A stretch of 64,000 bases of DNA from Petasospora fabianii (lineage: Eukaryota > Ascomycota > Saccharomycetes > Phaffomycetales > Wickerhamomycetaceae): the NCBI GenBank assembly GCA_022641835.1, contig CP048716.1:620001-684000 (forward strand). The letters are read 5' to 3'. A program made the translations under genes and the position numbers. The notes beneath the pieces are model-generated. The model did no database searches. It worked only from the letters and a program-made list of their open reading frames with translations, and had not been told where the DNA came from. Shown here piece after piece: positions 1-10,142 of this stretch (its first letter is position 1; every line of letters starts with the position of its first letter).

Positions 1-601
1 AAAATGCACCAGCAACAGAAGAGGCACAATAAAAGATTGCTTGTCTTGATTGCATCTCCTTCTTGGCGTAATACATGGTCAAACCATATGTAACACCAGG
101 ATAGAGACCTGCTTCAAAGACACCTAATAGTAATCTCATTGCAAATAACCCGGCAAAATTATTGACAAGACCCATAAATGTCATACAGAGCCCCCAAAGG
201 ACCATGATTGTTGGGATAAAGATAGATTGTCTTCCAATAAGCTTCAAGAGATAGTTGGAGGGAACTTCACAAGCTGAGTATGTTAAGAAGAAGATTGTCA
301 AACACCAGTTGAACTGACTTGTACTCAATCCCAAGTCGGCTTCCAAACCTTCAAGACGAGCATTACCAATGTTACCTCTATCCAAGTTAGAGAGCAAGTA
401 AAGCAATGATACCAGAGGAAGTAGTCTCCAATCAATCTTTCTCAACACAGCAGCTTCATTAATGTCAGAGAAGTCATCTTCCAAACCATCACCAATATCA
501 ATGGCCTTTGGTGTTTGTACATCAATCTCTGATTTCACCTCCTCGATAAACTCCACCTCGGGTTTCTGATCCATTGTTGTTACTGAGTCACTGCGTGTCA
601 T
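1..601 (-). CDS. MFS transporter, anion:cation symporter (allantoate/nicotinate permease-like) family, N-terminal part
   Basis: The gene runs off the left edge; only the first 200 or so codons are here, starting at the ATG complementary to 599-601. A polar acidic N-tail of about 50 residues precedes a first membrane span with the motif LYLLSNLDRGNIGNA, the hallmark of the fungal ACS family (Dal5, Tna1, Vht1, Fen2, Seo1). Later segments include FFLTYSACEVPSNYLLK and RLLLGVFEAGLYPG, the second being the usual motif at the fourth and fifth spans. Family members import organic anions such as allantoate, nicotinate, biotin or pantothenate with protons at the plasma membrane. The substrate cannot be told from this fragment. 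It is divergent from the CorA-type gene and shares a 0.76 kb promoter region with it. Confidence 0.88.
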   Translation of the reverse strand, partial: MTRSDSVTTMDQKPEVEFIEEVKSEIDVQTPKAIDIGDGLEDDFSDINEAAVLRKIDWRLLPLVSLLYLLSNLDRGNIGNARLEGLEADLGLSTSQFNWCLTIFFLTYSACEVPSNYLLKLIGRQSIFIPTIMVLWGLCMTFMGLVNNFAGLFAMRLLLGVFEAGLYPGVTYGLTMYYAKKEMQSRQAIFYCASSVAGAF

Positions 602-1358
602 TGTTGAGAGAATGTATAGATTAGTTATGCACGCCACTACACTGATCAGATTATAGGCAAGAAGATCCCTTTAAATGGACCAACTGATAGCACTAGTCTA
701 GATTGAACAAATATTTCCCCTCATTACCCCAGTTTATAACGAAACTCGGCTCAATGCCAAACTGTACCCTTCTCCACCCTTGTAACTGACACTAGAAGGA
801 CCCTGTAATGATTAAGGGATTAGTTTGCACTAACTTGGCGCACCTCGTAAATATTCTACAGGGTTCAACAAATGATCACAGTGCGGAGAAGAAGCATCCA
901 AGACTTGAAGTTATGTCTCAGGTGGGGGGCCATGAGGAGATATATGTCTTTGACTCTATGGGGTGTTGAGGCTCTAGTGATCTGTGATATGTGATGTGCT
1001 ATCTGTGGTATGTATCCATCAAAGAGATACTATTGTCACTACTGTGGGTCCATGCCACCTTAGACAAGGCACAAGAAATCTCGATTAAATCGGTGTTCCG
1101 TATGAGGAGAAGGTCAAAAGATACCCCATCTTTTGGCGTAGGCAATTGCGCAAAAATGTCTCCGCAATTTCCTATTTAGGCAACGTTGCGCGCATTTGAT
1201 TGCTCAAAACGTCGAGTTTTTTCGCCAAAAAGAGTACACAACACTGCTTCAACATTTCTTGTCATTAAATCACATTTCCTTCATCTGCACGGTTTCAGAT
1301 AAGAAACTGCACACACTGACATTTGTTACAGAAGTCCGTTGAGTGCTTTTTTGTGCCA
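602..1358. promoter_or_regulatory. Divergent promoter region, MFS transporter / CorA channel
   Basis: There is no convincing gene in this 757-bp gap. It holds TTTTGGCG at 1132-1139 and its complement CGCCAAAA at 1223-1230, with a GTTGCGCGCA patch between them. The same word recurs upstream of other genes in the window (see findings). Short frames here have no recognisable homology. Confidence 0.5.
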
Positions 1359-3380
1359 ATGCCTCACATCTACGATTCCGGAGACCCGGGTCTGCCGGAT
1401 CTACCGCATGAGATTGACTTCACCAACGAGAGTGATGAGTTCAGTGATGTGGATAACAAGTCATCACATACGGATGATGAACACAATGGGACAAGGAAGC
1501 CCTTGAAGCGTCGAGGTACAAAGCTGTTTGATGACCATAAGTTCACAGGAACACCACAGGGATCTCATGAGGATATCTCTAGCGATGCTGGTACTACAAC
1601 TCAGGCTCAACCCATAATGGAGCCATCTTCATTGCCTCCAACAACTAGCAAAAAGAGGAGAAGAAGAAGGAAAAACAGAAAATATTCCGATTCTGCCTAC
1701 TCATCTACCGCTGCTCGTCAAAGAATCTCATGGGAACCAGGTATTGATATCAACACCACCGATGTTATCATCTCATCCATTGGCTCCGCTGTCACCATCA
1801 CAGATTATTCTGATGATCGATACCGTGTGGAACACATTGAAGTTCAAACCAACATCCTCGAAGACGTTGAAAGTGAAGACATTCACAATAATACATCATC
1901 TGAAAGACCATACACTCCACAAGGTGCCAAAGTTAAGGCATCTGTTACGAAATTGAAGTCAGCATTGTCAAAGAGACCACCATGGTCCAAAGTTAGATGG
2001 ATCAATGTTAACGGCCTGTCATGGGAAGCTATCGCTGCCATTGGTGAACAATACAATCTTCATAGATTGGCTATTGAAGATATGATTGATATCCCACAAA
2101 GAACCAAGATTGATGTCTACCCGGGGCACATATTTGGTGTGCTTCCCTTGATCAAACTCGTCAGAGATACACATGCCGATAGCAGCAATGGGTTCCAGGT
2201 GGCAACACTTTGGGACAAGTTCTTACAATTGCTTAACTTGTATGATTATAATGAGCATGGGAACGTTTCCAATCGTGAGTCTAGTGAAACAAACTCCCAT
2301 CACAAAGAGACTTTGACGAAGAAGATCCCACGTAATCACGAAATGAGACGATTAAATGACAGTTTCTATCCAACTTATTACAGCAAGAGAAGAGCCCGTT
2401 TACTTGATGATCAACGTCCTCTCAGTTATAGAAACTTGCTTGTTGGTGTGGAACAGTGTTCATTCTTCCTTGTTTCCGATAGCACTGTGATCTCATTCTT
2501 TGAAAGCTCTGGTGATGATATTGATAGTGCCATTCTCTCTCGAATCTCTGCGGAGGAAACTATTATTCGTACATCCTGTGATGCATCTATTCTTCTCCAG
2601 AGTATCATTGATGCTATTGTCGATATTACATATCCAGTGCTAACGGCATATCGCAAGAGACTTAGTGAGTTCGAACTTGATATCTTGATAAACCCAGATC
2701 TCAAACATACTCAGACCCTCCATTTGATGTCTGGAGAACTTGCTAAGTTGAGACGTACTATCTTACCAACTTCGTCAATGATCAATCAAATGAAGGATTT
2801 TTCAAAAGCCACAAAGCATCCAGATTCTCAGAAAGTGCTACCACGTCTCGGTCCAGTCACTTCATCACATTCACTAATCACACCATTGACAGAGGTCTAC
2901 CTTGCCGATATTGTGGATCATACAATGATGTTCACCGATGAGATTGAAGAGATGATGACCAAGGTTGACAACCTCGTTGCACTTCTCTTTAACACAATTT
3001 CGACGGATACCAACGAGGCGATGAAGCAACTCTCACTAGTTACTGTTATCTTCCTCCCCTTATCCTTCTGGACAGGATACTATGGTATGAATTTTGAAAA
3101 ATTTGGTGATTTGAAAGAGAGTGTCAGCTATTATTGGAAAATTGCCGTCCCATTCAGTGCAGGTCTCATGATCTTGATCACGTACAGTTTCAGTTTCAAA
3201 TCATTCATTAAGTGGAAAAGACTCTTGAAGAAGAAATGGGCAGATGTCAAGACGAATAGGGATATGAAGAAGCGTATCAAGTCTGAAACTAGACATGAAA
3301 GATTGATCAGAAGGTCTAAGGAAAGAGCTGAGGAGTCGAGTAAAGGGTCAAGTAAGAGTAGTTCTGCAAACATGGTTTAA
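1359..3380 (+). CDS. CorA-type Mg2+ (divalent cation) channel, fungal plasma-membrane-like branch
   Basis: The 673-residue protein starts at ATG 1359; an in-frame extension upstream has no ATG. The first 220 residues are acidic, Ser/Thr-rich and probably disordered, with a basic KKRRRRRK patch. The CorA cytosolic domain begins near VRWINVNGLSWEAI and continues through LAIEDMIDIPQRTKIDVYPGH. The C-terminus has two membrane spans, with the ion-selectivity signature GMN at residues 576-578 (YYGMNF) after span 1, then a span around KIAVPFSAGLMILITYSF and a basic tail. Family members carry Mg2+ inward as pentamers. Sequence around the CorA domain looks closer to CorA-like proteins of filamentous fungi than to S. 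cerevisiae Alr1 or Mnr2, as far as I remember those; its membrane location is inferred. Confidence 0.85.
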   Translation: MPHIYDSGDPGLPDLPHEIDFTNESDEFSDVDNKSSHTDDEHNGTRKPLKRRGTKLFDDHKFTGTPQGSHEDISSDAGTTTQAQPIMEPSSLPPTTSKKRRRRRKNRKYSDSAYSSTAARQRISWEPGIDINTTDVIISSIGSAVTITDYSDDRYRVEHIEVQTNILEDVESEDIHNNTSSERPYTPQGAKVKASVTKLKSALSKRPPWSKVRWINVNGLSWEAIAAIGEQYNLHRLAIEDMIDIPQRTKIDVYPGHIFGVLPLIKLVRDTHADSSNGFQVATLWDKFLQLLNLYDYNEHGNVSNRESSETNSHHKETLTKKIPRNHEMRRLNDSFYPTYYSKRRARLLDDQRPLSYRNLLVGVEQCSFFLVSDSTVISFFESSGDDIDSAILSRISAEETIIRTSCDASILLQSIIDAIVDITYPVLTAYRKRLSEFELDILINPDLKHTQTLHLMSGELAKLRRTILPTSSMINQMKDFSKATKHPDSQKVLPRLGPVTSSHSLITPLTEVYLADIVDHTMMFTDEIEEMMTKVDNLVALLFNTISTDTNEAMKQLSLVTVIFLPLSFWTGYYGMNFEKFGDLKESVSYYWKIAVPFSAGLMILITYSFSFKSFIKWKRLLKKKWADVKTNRDMKKRIKSETRHERLIRRSKERAEESSKGSSKSSSANMV

Positions 3381-3510
3381 ATCAACTGTGATGCTGGCTA
3401 TTTGATAACTTTTACAACCCGACGATTTATCATAACATTCATTCATTAATAAGTCATAGATCATAGAGGAAACTTTCACAAATGTACCTTCGCCCCTTTA
3501 GCATAGTTCT

Positions 3511-3816
3511 TCATGATATAAAGCTAGCAGTGGACTCATGTAAGGCATCCATATCAGTATTACTCTCTGCACCTTCTTGTTGTAAGAAGAGCGAATACAC
3601 TGCAGCTTTGAATAACGTAAACACTAGTGCGATCTTGGACTCGATGACTCGTAAATTTTCGAGAACCTGAGGTGTCGGTTGTGATATGAGCTTGTCAATA
3701 ACCGCAGAGAGATGATTCAAACGGAGTGCCAGAGTTTGGTACCTTTGTAGGATCTTGAGCTCAAGTTCAGAGAGTTGTGTTGATTGGGAGAAGTCAGTTG
3801 TGAGTATCTCGGACAT
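3511..3816 (-). CDS. DAD3: DASH/Dam1 complex subunit Dad3
   Basis: A 101-residue protein starting at the ATG complementary to 3814-3816; the longer frame upstream has no ATG. Dad3 is a small subunit of the ten-protein DASH ring that couples kinetochores to spindle microtubules. Recognised by small size, an all-helical heptad-rich body, and the family segments LSELELKILQRYQTLALRLNHL and, further on, IESKIALVFTLFKAAVYSLFLQQ, matching Dad3 where S. cerevisiae has [29 protein letters not shown]-like sequence. It is convergent with the CorA gene (130 bp apart) and divergent from ARC40. Two TTTCGCGAA palindromes lie about 150 bp upstream, which would fit cell-cycle control, though that is inference. 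Confidence 0.9.
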   Translation of the reverse strand: MSEILTTDFSQSTQLSELELKILQRYQTLALRLNHLSAVIDKLISQPTPQVLENLRVIESKIALVFTLFKAAVYSLFLQQEGAESNTDMDALHESTASFIS

Positions 3817-4146
3817 TATGTAGAGTGATTTGAGTAGCAGCTGCGTGTGTTTCGGAAAACTGAATGTAACACACGAGTAAGTGAGATACAGCTTTATATA
3901 AACAATCAAAGCTTAAGAACTAAGAGACGATGTTACGCGTAGTGTTGTTTATGGAGACGCGTATTTGGTTTCGCGAAAAACTTTCGCGAACTCGTTTGAT
4001 CCCCACACTCTCCTTAAATTGAACCAGCGCCCGAATTAGTTTACACTGCCACCCAATGGCTGTTCATCTTAGCTTCCGCAAGCGAATCACTGCCCAGTAG
4101 AGTCGACCTCCTGTCCAGTTTTCCCCCATCAATTGTGTTATCTGCA
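3817..4146. promoter_or_regulatory. DAD3/ARC40 divergent promoter with paired TTTCGCGAA palindromes
   Basis: The 330-bp gap contains TTTCGCGAAA at 3969-3978 and TTTCGCGAAC at 3982-3991, thirteen bases apart, plus ACGCG words at 3935 and 3957. These resemble MBF/SBF-type sites (ACGCG, CGCGAAA) of yeast G1/S promoters. The match is seen; the factor is inferred. Confidence 0.55.
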
Positions 4147-5244
4147 ATGTCTGCTCCAAAAGTTCTCCAGTTCTCTCACGCCCCAGTGCACTCCCACTGC
4201 TTCTCTGCCGACCGCAAGACGTTGGCTATCACAAAGGACACCAACGTTGAGCTCTACGATCTCTCTGGTGCCAAACCACGCCTCATCACAGTGCTTACTG
4301 ATCATGATAAGACTGTTACAGCCGTTGACATCTCGATCCATGGTCGTATCGTTACATGTTCTCAGGATCGTAATGCAATTGTTTGGGAACCACTCTCCGA
4401 CGGTAGTTACAAGCCAACTCTCGTCTTGTTGAGAATCAACAGAGCTGCTACATGTGTTAGATGGTCTCCAAACGGCTATAAGTTTGCAGTGGGATCAGGT
4501 GCCCGTGTCATTGCTGTTTGCTATTTTGAACAGGAGAATGACTGGTGGATCTCTAAGCATATCAAGAAGCCAATTAGATCTACTATCTTGAGTATCGATT
4601 GGCATCCAAACAACGTTTTGATTGCTTCTGGCTCAAGCGATGGTCATGCTAGAGTCTTCTCTGGATACATTAAGGGTATTGACTCCAAACCAGAGCCATC
4701 TTATTGGGGTGAGAAGTTGCCTTTCAACACATTATGTGGTGATTTTGTCTCTTCTAATGGTGGTTGGATTCACGATGTTGCATTTTCTCCATCTGGTGAT
4801 GTGCTCGGTTTCGTCTCGCATGACTCTTCATTGACAGTTGTTTACCCAGGTGGTGCTGATCAACCACCAAGATCCATTTTGTCTGTTCCAACTTCGTTCT
4901 TGCCATTTACTTCATGTATCTTTAAGGATGAATCGACTGTCATTGCCGCTGGTCACAACTGTCACCCAGTTGTCTTTGAAGGTGATGAGTCTAACTGGAC
5001 ACAATCTTATTCGATTGATGACCCAGAGTCTAACAAGACTACTGATGATGGTGAAACTACTGCTTTGAACATGTTTAAGCAATTGGATCTTAAGGGTACT
5101 GTTACTAGTAAAACCGCTTCTTCACTTAAGACTATTCACCAGAACACTATCACCGAGCTTAGACCATACTCTGAGAGTTCTGGTGTTATCACTAAGTTCT
5201 CATCTTCTGGTATTGATGGTAGAATTGTCATCTTCTCTGCTTGA
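4147..5244 (+). CDS. ARC40: Arp2/3 complex subunit ARPC1 (Arc40), WD40 protein
   Basis: The first ATG of the frame, at 4147, gives 365 residues; the family is about 370-385. The protein is a seven-bladed WD40 propeller subunit of the Arp2/3 complex, which nucleates branched actin at endocytic patches. Visible features are an N-terminal HAPVHSHCFSADRKTLAITKD blade, DHDKTVTAVDISIHGRIVTCS, the typical NRAATCVRWSPNGYKFAVGSG blade, and the ARPC1 signature around WWISKHIKKPIRSTILSIDWHP. The insert between the last blades (residues about 295-330, polar and acidic) is where the family carries its actin/WASP-contacting loop. It is in line with the downstream MSN2-like gene, 0.5 kb away. Assignment is firm. 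Confidence 0.95.
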   Translation: MSAPKVLQFSHAPVHSHCFSADRKTLAITKDTNVELYDLSGAKPRLITVLTDHDKTVTAVDISIHGRIVTCSQDRNAIVWEPLSDGSYKPTLVLLRINRAATCVRWSPNGYKFAVGSGARVIAVCYFEQENDWWISKHIKKPIRSTILSIDWHPNNVLIASGSSDGHARVFSGYIKGIDSKPEPSYWGEKLPFNTLCGDFVSSNGGWIHDVAFSPSGDVLGFVSHDSSLTVVYPGGADQPPRSILSVPTSFLPFTSCIFKDESTVIAAGHNCHPVVFEGDESNWTQSYSIDDPESNKTTDDGETTALNMFKQLDLKGTVTSKTASSLKTIHQNTITELRPYSESSGVITKFSSSGIDGRIVIFSA

Positions 5245-5753
5245 TTGATCATTACTATAGATGTGACTAACATGTTATTATTTGTTTATCAAAAGAATCG
5301 CCTACATAACTACAGTGTAGTAATATCAATAAAACTACTAAAACTAATAAACCAATAGAATCCACCGGCTTATCGGCAATATAAAGCGGATTTACCGCTA
5401 AATCTATCGGAAATGAACTCCGGCTCTCGCCGGTCAAAACGGATGACGTAAGACAAAAAGACAACCCGGACACCAAGGTGCCCACCCACCACCACAGCCC
5501 AAAGGCTGCACACGCGGCCAATGGAGCAAATAAGTGGTTTAGAGACAATACTAAAAAGTACACAACAGAGAGGTCTAAAAGTAAACCTCATCTGATACTT
5601 GTTGATAACTAAGCTTTCCCTCGTCCTTCTTCATACTATTTCCAGTCTTTGTCCTGTTCCCACTTGTCGTCGCCTCGTTGTGCCCCACACTCATTTGCCA
5701 GCACATACCACTGCCCACGCCATTTGGTATCGCAGGAAGGGGGCGTTTGCACC
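5245..5753. promoter_or_regulatory. ARC40 3' region and MSN2-like promoter
   Basis: The 509-bp gap has no supported gene. Several CCGG/CGG words are clustered between 5362 and 5425, and a TGACGTAA (CRE/ATF-like) site lies near 5442. A single AGGGGG lies about 15 bases before the ATG of the downstream gene. Confidence 0.4.
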
Positions 5754-7571
5754 ATGGAGTATCACACGGATTTTGATCATCCAATGGAGTCTGAGCCCGA
5801 TATGCTTCTAGGAGAGTTTTGTAATGACTTTGATAAGTTTCAAGATGATCCATTAGATGGTTTACCCGAAGACAACTACCTCACTTTTGAAAGGCTCTTT
5901 GATACAGATGCTCAGGTCCAATCACAACCACAACCACAACCACAACCCGTTATCGAGGAGAAGATGATGTCATTGAAACAACGTATGCTTAGGGGAAGAT
6001 TCAGCTCCTTACAACAACGAATTCCTCTAGATTTCCTCGGTGGTGACTCAAACTTGAAAGTTGAAACCAATACTACAAATGCCATGCCTCGCAACTCGCT
6101 GAGTAATACCACCATGGTGAACACTCCAACACCACCAGATGAGATCTTCAACACTGATAATCTTCTTGAGGAGCTCAACTGGGATATGAATAACCATAAT
6201 CAGGACGCCCTAAGTGTGTTATATGGTGATAGTACAACGTTGGCTTCTGAGACAAGAACATCATATGATTTCAGAGAATCAAGTGAATTCTTTGAAAGTT
6301 TCCAACAACCGGTGCTTGAACAAGAACAACAAACCAACAAGTCGAGATTCACAAGCTCTTTATCAAACTCATTATCTAACATCTTTAGAAGTAATAACAA
6401 TAATAGTGGTTCCACTAGTGGTGGCCGTTTCAACTTGAGATCAATCAATCCACTCTCGACGCATAAGGATGCTGATTTGATGGTTGGTACATTACCAGAT
6501 TTGTCTGAAGATGTTGAGAACTTGAGTATCGAACATGCTGATGAATCCGATTCTAAGAAGAAGGATCTTGCAGCTCCAGTTAAGAAGAAAAAGAAGACAA
6601 CAAGCAGTTTAGTGAATGCCCTGGCAAGTGCAAGACTCGGATTCAGAGATAAACAAAATTCTCATAATCAGACATCAGTTATCGGTACAGAAGATGCTGA
6701 TAACTTTGAATTCAAGGAAGAATTGACCAGAGTCATATCAATGGCTAGTATGAACTCTTCAAGTTATAACTTTAATGCTCATCCTCGTCCTTCTTATGAC
6801 CCTTCGGTATCTGATGCTACAAGTTTCCACACAGCTCTTCAAAATGGACGTCCTTCCTTTGACATCCCATCCTCTTTCAATGAACAGTATGAAGATCTAT
6901 TAGGTCCAACCATTAAGATTGACGATGCCTCCGATGAGGCTTCTGGATCGGTTTCCATCACCACCACTGCTGAACAACAACCAACTGAAAAACAAAAACA
7001 TTCTCCTGATTATGCTGCCCTTTTCTCAGATGTTAACATTAAGAAGAAATCTAACAAGTCTAACAAACAACCAAAGCAGACTAAATCTTTATCATCTTTC
7101 AGAAGAATGGTTGGTTCTCAACCGCAAAGTAACACTTCTGTTGAAGAGAATGTTGACTTGGATCCATCAACAACACAAACCTCTCCACAAACCTCAGAAC
7201 CATCTTCTACTCGTAACTCTTTTGATACCAATAACTCACATCAACTTAAGAAGGAAACTGCATTCCCACCATTACCAGAGGGAATAACTCTCCCAATTGT
7301 CCCACCAGCTAACGAACCACCAAGACGTGGTCGTAAACCGACTTTGGAATATGATGCCTCAAAGCAATTTGTTTGTTCATACTGTTTAAGACGATTTAGA
7401 AGACAAGAGCATCTCAAGAGACATTTCAGAAGTTTGCATACGAATGAAAAACCTTTTGATTGTACGCTTTGTGGTAAGAAGTTTTCAAGATCGGATAATT
7501 TGGCTCAACATATAAAGACTCACTCGGAAGGTAATGATGATGGTGATGGGATTATCGAAGAAGGGGAGTGA
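5754..7571 (+). CDS. MSN2: C2H2 zinc-finger stress transcription factor, Msn2/Msn4 type
   Basis: The 605-residue protein starts at ATG 5754 (ACCATGG context); upstream in-frame sequence lacks an ATG. Two adjacent C2H2 fingers lie at the extreme C-terminus (residues about 539-590). Finger 1 contains [12 protein letters not shown] and finger 2 [10 protein letters not shown], virtually the Msn2/Msn4 DNA-contact helices that read the STRE (AGGGG). The N-terminus holds an acidic/aromatic stretch around [20 protein letters not shown], likely the activation motif, followed by Gln-Pro repeats and long Ser/Asn-rich disorder. A basic RRGRKPT patch just before the fingers is a plausible PKA-regulated nuclear localisation site. 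Msn2/4 activate the general stress response. One copy is seen here; whether it is orthologous to MSN2 or MSN4 is undefined because the S. cerevisiae pair is a duplicate. Confidence 0.92.
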   Translation: MEYHTDFDHPMESEPDMLLGEFCNDFDKFQDDPLDGLPEDNYLTFERLFDTDAQVQSQPQPQPQPVIEEKMMSLKQRMLRGRFSSLQQRIPLDFLGGDSNLKVETNTTNAMPRNSLSNTTMVNTPTPPDEIFNTDNLLEELNWDMNNHNQDALSVLYGDSTTLASETRTSYDFRESSEFFESFQQPVLEQEQQTNKSRFTSSLSNSLSNIFRSNNNNSGSTSGGRFNLRSINPLSTHKDADLMVGTLPDLSEDVENLSIEHADESDSKKKDLAAPVKKKKKTTSSLVNALASARLGFRDKQNSHNQTSVIGTEDADNFEFKEELTRVISMASMNSSSYNFNAHPRPSYDPSVSDATSFHTALQNGRPSFDIPSSFNEQYEDLLGPTIKIDDASDEASGSVSITTTAEQQPTEKQKHSPDYAALFSDVNIKKKSNKSNKQPKQTKSLSSFRRMVGSQPQSNTSVEENVDLDPSTTQTSPQTSEPSSTRNSFDTNNSHQLKKETAFPPLPEGITLPIVPPANEPPRRGRKPTLEYDASKQFVCSYCLRRFRRQEHLKRHFRSLHTNEKPFDCTLCGKKFSRSDNLAQHIKTHSEGNDDGDGIIEEGE

Positions 7572-7878
7572 CTTACAGAGGAATGATATTATGACTTTTA
7601 CTTGATTCTCTATTTATATTTCTCTCTTTGATGATGATTATGTGAATACACATGCTGGTATGCAATGTGTTACTCACTTGGGTTTATACTATTTTTCTTG
7701 ATGCTTGAGAAACCTTAATGATACCTTGTGTATCAATATCCTGTGTCGCTCTTTAATAATACTAATTTGCTAAAGTTGTAGATACAGCTCATGTATTACC
7801 CCATGATATGGTAATAAGACATAATAAAAAGAAGTTTTATTTCAAAGTGTGCAAATTCAAAGAGTCACCATTCTTTCA
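7572..7878. other. Convergent 3' intergenic region, MSN2-like / CLC1
   Basis: The 307-bp AT-rich gap lies between two converging genes and presumably holds both 3' ends. I see no gene or structured RNA in it. Confidence 0.5.
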
Positions 7879-8478
7879 TCAATCCCTTGTAGCCTTGGAC
7901 TTCGCTGTCAAAAGTTCCTTGAATCTTGGGTTAACCTTGGCATCCTTCACAAGATCGAGAGATCTGGACCAGACGTTACCATTCTGGAAGAATTCGTCTC
8001 TCTTAGCAATGAACTCCTCTTCGGCTTTTCTAACTTTTTCAATACTAGCATCCTTCTTGTTGTTGTACTCTTCATAGAAGGTATCCAACTCCTTTTCAGC
8101 AGCTTCACGTGTCTCAGCAGCCTTCTTTGCATCGTTCTCATCCCTCTGTTGAATCTCCAAGTTGTAACGTTCTCTCCATTCCTTAACAGCATCAGATTCA
8201 CCCTTTGGTAAGTTAGAAGCAGGTTCTGAAAACTCATCCTCTTCTTCTTCAGCAGGAGTCGAGGCATTGACATCAGGTTCATCAGAGACAGTTGGGAATT
8301 GCTCTTCAAATTTCTTCACTTCGTCATCTTCTTCATCAGCGAGCAACTCGGCATCTTGCTCAGTGGTGAACTGTGCAGCATCGTCACCGAGCGCAGCCTT
8401 CTCACGGGCAAGGAAGTCATCTTCAAACTCATCAGGTGTGGCTCCTGTGGTTTCGATCTCTGGGAATTTCTCAGCCAT
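7879..8478 (-). CDS. CLC1: Clathrin light chain
   Basis: A 199-residue protein from the ATG complementary to 8476-8478. The upstream in-frame His/Asn/Thr-rich extension has no ATG at its beginning and reads through a GT-repeat leader, so it is excluded. Order of parts: short N-terminus with FEDDFLAREKAALGDD, the conserved light-chain motif; a very acidic stretch with EEEEDEF; then the long heptad helix that binds the clathrin heavy chain, around AVKEWRERYNLEIQQRDE; and a C-terminal segment with NVWSRSLDLVKDAK. It stabilises heavy-chain trimers and links coats to Sla2 at endocytic sites and the trans-Golgi. Divergent from the 9014 gene. Confidence 0.95.
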   Translation of the reverse strand: MAEKFPEIETTGATPDEFEDDFLAREKAALGDDAAQFTTEQDAELLADEEDDEVKKFEEQFPTVSDEPDVNASTPAEEEEDEFSEPASNLPKGESDAVKEWRERYNLEIQQRDENDAKKAAETREAAEKELDTFYEEYNNKKDASIEKVRKAEEEFIAKRDEFFQNGNVWSRSLDLVKDAKVNPRFKELLTAKSKATRD

Positions 8479-9013
8479 TGTGTCTATGTTGTAGTTGTAA
8501 TTGTGATTGTGTGTATGTGTGTGTGTGGACGGAAAGGGGGTGGGGGGTTTATCGGGCCTTATGCGTCGAGTGTGATTTGGTGGTATATTTTTCAAGTGTG
8601 GATGGATCAAGCGGTGTGTTCTTGTCCTGATAATTCAGCAATTGACTCGATCTGTGTGCGTAGTTGAGATATTTCAGCTAGTAAACCGACTATTAACGTG
8701 TGACGTTTTGATATCGGTGTCGTCTTGTCGCCTTCAAAGTCTCCGTATGCTGTGCTGGTCTCTACGGGAACAAAAAAACGTTCGCGAAAATAGGGAGGTA
8801 AACACCTCTATAATCCGTATCCCGGAATTAGAGGTGGGAGGGAGGGTCATGCCGCGAATCCCGTATATGGGTCCGGATAGCACGGGTGTTGGCGTTGATA
8901 GTTTTCGCGTTTTTTTTGTTTTTGTTTTTGTTTATATGGAGGCATTTGACTACGCGTCGCTCGCCACTTAAGACAGTAATAGGTAAAGATAACGTATTAG
9001 GACACACAACAGA
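8479..9013. promoter_or_regulatory. CLC1 / 9014-gene divergent promoter; GT repeat and CGCGAA words
   Basis: The 535-bp gap has a GT-rich microsatellite at about 8500-8527 in the CLC1 leader, TTCGCGAAAA at 8781-8790, TTTTCGCG at 8902-8909, and a T-rich (GTTTTT)n stretch at about 8910-8935. No gene is supported. Confidence 0.5.
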
Positions 9014-9769
9014 ATGAGTACAAGTACGGATATCGTTGATAAGCCAATCGCTGATGTTCCAATCGTTGACGAGGTTCCGCTTGAGAAGCCATCAGTTGTT
9101 GAAACGGAAGCTGGAGACACTACCGATGAACAGATTGAAAAGCTCTTAAAGGAGGTTGAGATCATCAAGCAAAACTCACCAGTGAAACTCCCTACACCAC
9201 AAACTACACAGTCAAGCGAGTCAACACCTGATTCAACGGTTCTCTCGCAACATGCTGATAGCTCGTCAGACTCTCTTGATCAAGTTCCACCAATCTCCAC
9301 AACAACAGCCACGCAAGCTGCCCCATCATCAGTCACAACTAAGACTCCAATTACAACTACAAACTCACAGGGTAAGACAATTCCAAAATCCGTATCACAG
9401 GCACTTTTCTCCAATGCCCTCAAAGTCACACGTGTTCGTGATAAGACAAGTGCACCAAGGTATATCGGTAAACATGTTCCAGATGAAGCTGCAGCTGCAA
9501 AGATTGAATCACTTCAACAACGAGACTATGAACTTACTCGCAAGATTCGTAAATTACAACGAGAGATTGATTACCTAAAGGGATTGATCGATACCGCTAG
9601 TGTTTCGAGCAATCTTGCCGAGTTGAGAAAGTTAAGATATGCCATTGAGAGACTAGAAGACTTTTTGGATCAAAAACAGAAGGAAAAATATGAAGTTGGT
9701 ATCCTCTTAACTAGAGCTGTGAGAAAGAGAGTAGACAGTGGTGAACTTGGTGAGTTCTGGTCGAAATGA
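9014..9769 (+). CDS. Conserved-looking coiled-coil protein, possibly TFIIH-dissociating Tfb6-like
   Basis: The 251-residue protein from ATG 9014 is not securely recognised. The first 125 residues are Ser/Thr/Pro-rich and probably disordered. The remainder looks like a real domain: VSQALFSNALKVTRVRD, then APRYIGKHVPDEAAA, a basic helical segment TRKIRKLQREIDYLKGLID, a heptad-rich LRKLRYAIERLEDFLDQKQ, and an ending EVGILLTRAVRKRVDSGELGEFW. The compact C-terminal helical part resembles what I recall of the Pfam Tfb6 family (subunit that releases Ssl2 from TFIIH), but this is memory, not a search. Normal codon use and a typical divergent promoter support a real gene. It is convergent with ATG1. 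Confidence 0.75.
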   Translation: MSTSTDIVDKPIADVPIVDEVPLEKPSVVETEAGDTTDEQIEKLLKEVEIIKQNSPVKLPTPQTTQSSESTPDSTVLSQHADSSSDSLDQVPPISTTTATQAAPSSVTTKTPITTTNSQGKTIPKSVSQALFSNALKVTRVRDKTSAPRYIGKHVPDEAAAAKIESLQQRDYELTRKIRKLQREIDYLKGLIDTASVSSNLAELRKLRYAIERLEDFLDQKQKEKYEVGILLTRAVRKRVDSGELGEFWSK

Positions 9770-10142
9770 GAGGGTTATGACTGTACTATTATTATGATGA
9801 AGAAGGATCAATACATGAACACTAAGTTATTCACTTGTAGACTATTTGATATGGAACTCACATCAAGTGTATTGTAGCACCCTGTTTTACAACAACAGAT
9901 GACTCAGGTCTATTAGCACACGCTACACTGACCACAACTATCAAAATGAAAAATACAAAATCATTACATGAACCTAAACAAAATGTATCGTAGTAGCTGA
10001 TCTGTCAATAACGACTCATAATTAAACTCCATTGAAAAAAGTGTCTCCATTACTCCATAGCAAAAACCAGTAGTTGTGTGTTTGTTTGTTTGTTAAACCT
10101 TGAATTGAAATATTGTCATAAATTGTGTTGTGTTGCGTCATT
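9770..10142. other. Convergent 3' intergenic region, 9014 gene / ATG1
   Basis: 373 bp of AT-rich sequence with a GTTTGTTTGTTTGTT run near 10080. It probably carries both 3' ends. Nothing else is seen. Confidence 0.5.

Noticed and set aside
8479-8610. N-terminal extension of the CLC1 frame
   Set aside because: It has no ATG at its beginning and translates a GT-repeat leader into His/Asn/Thr repeats; the clathrin light chain starts at MAEKFPEIE.
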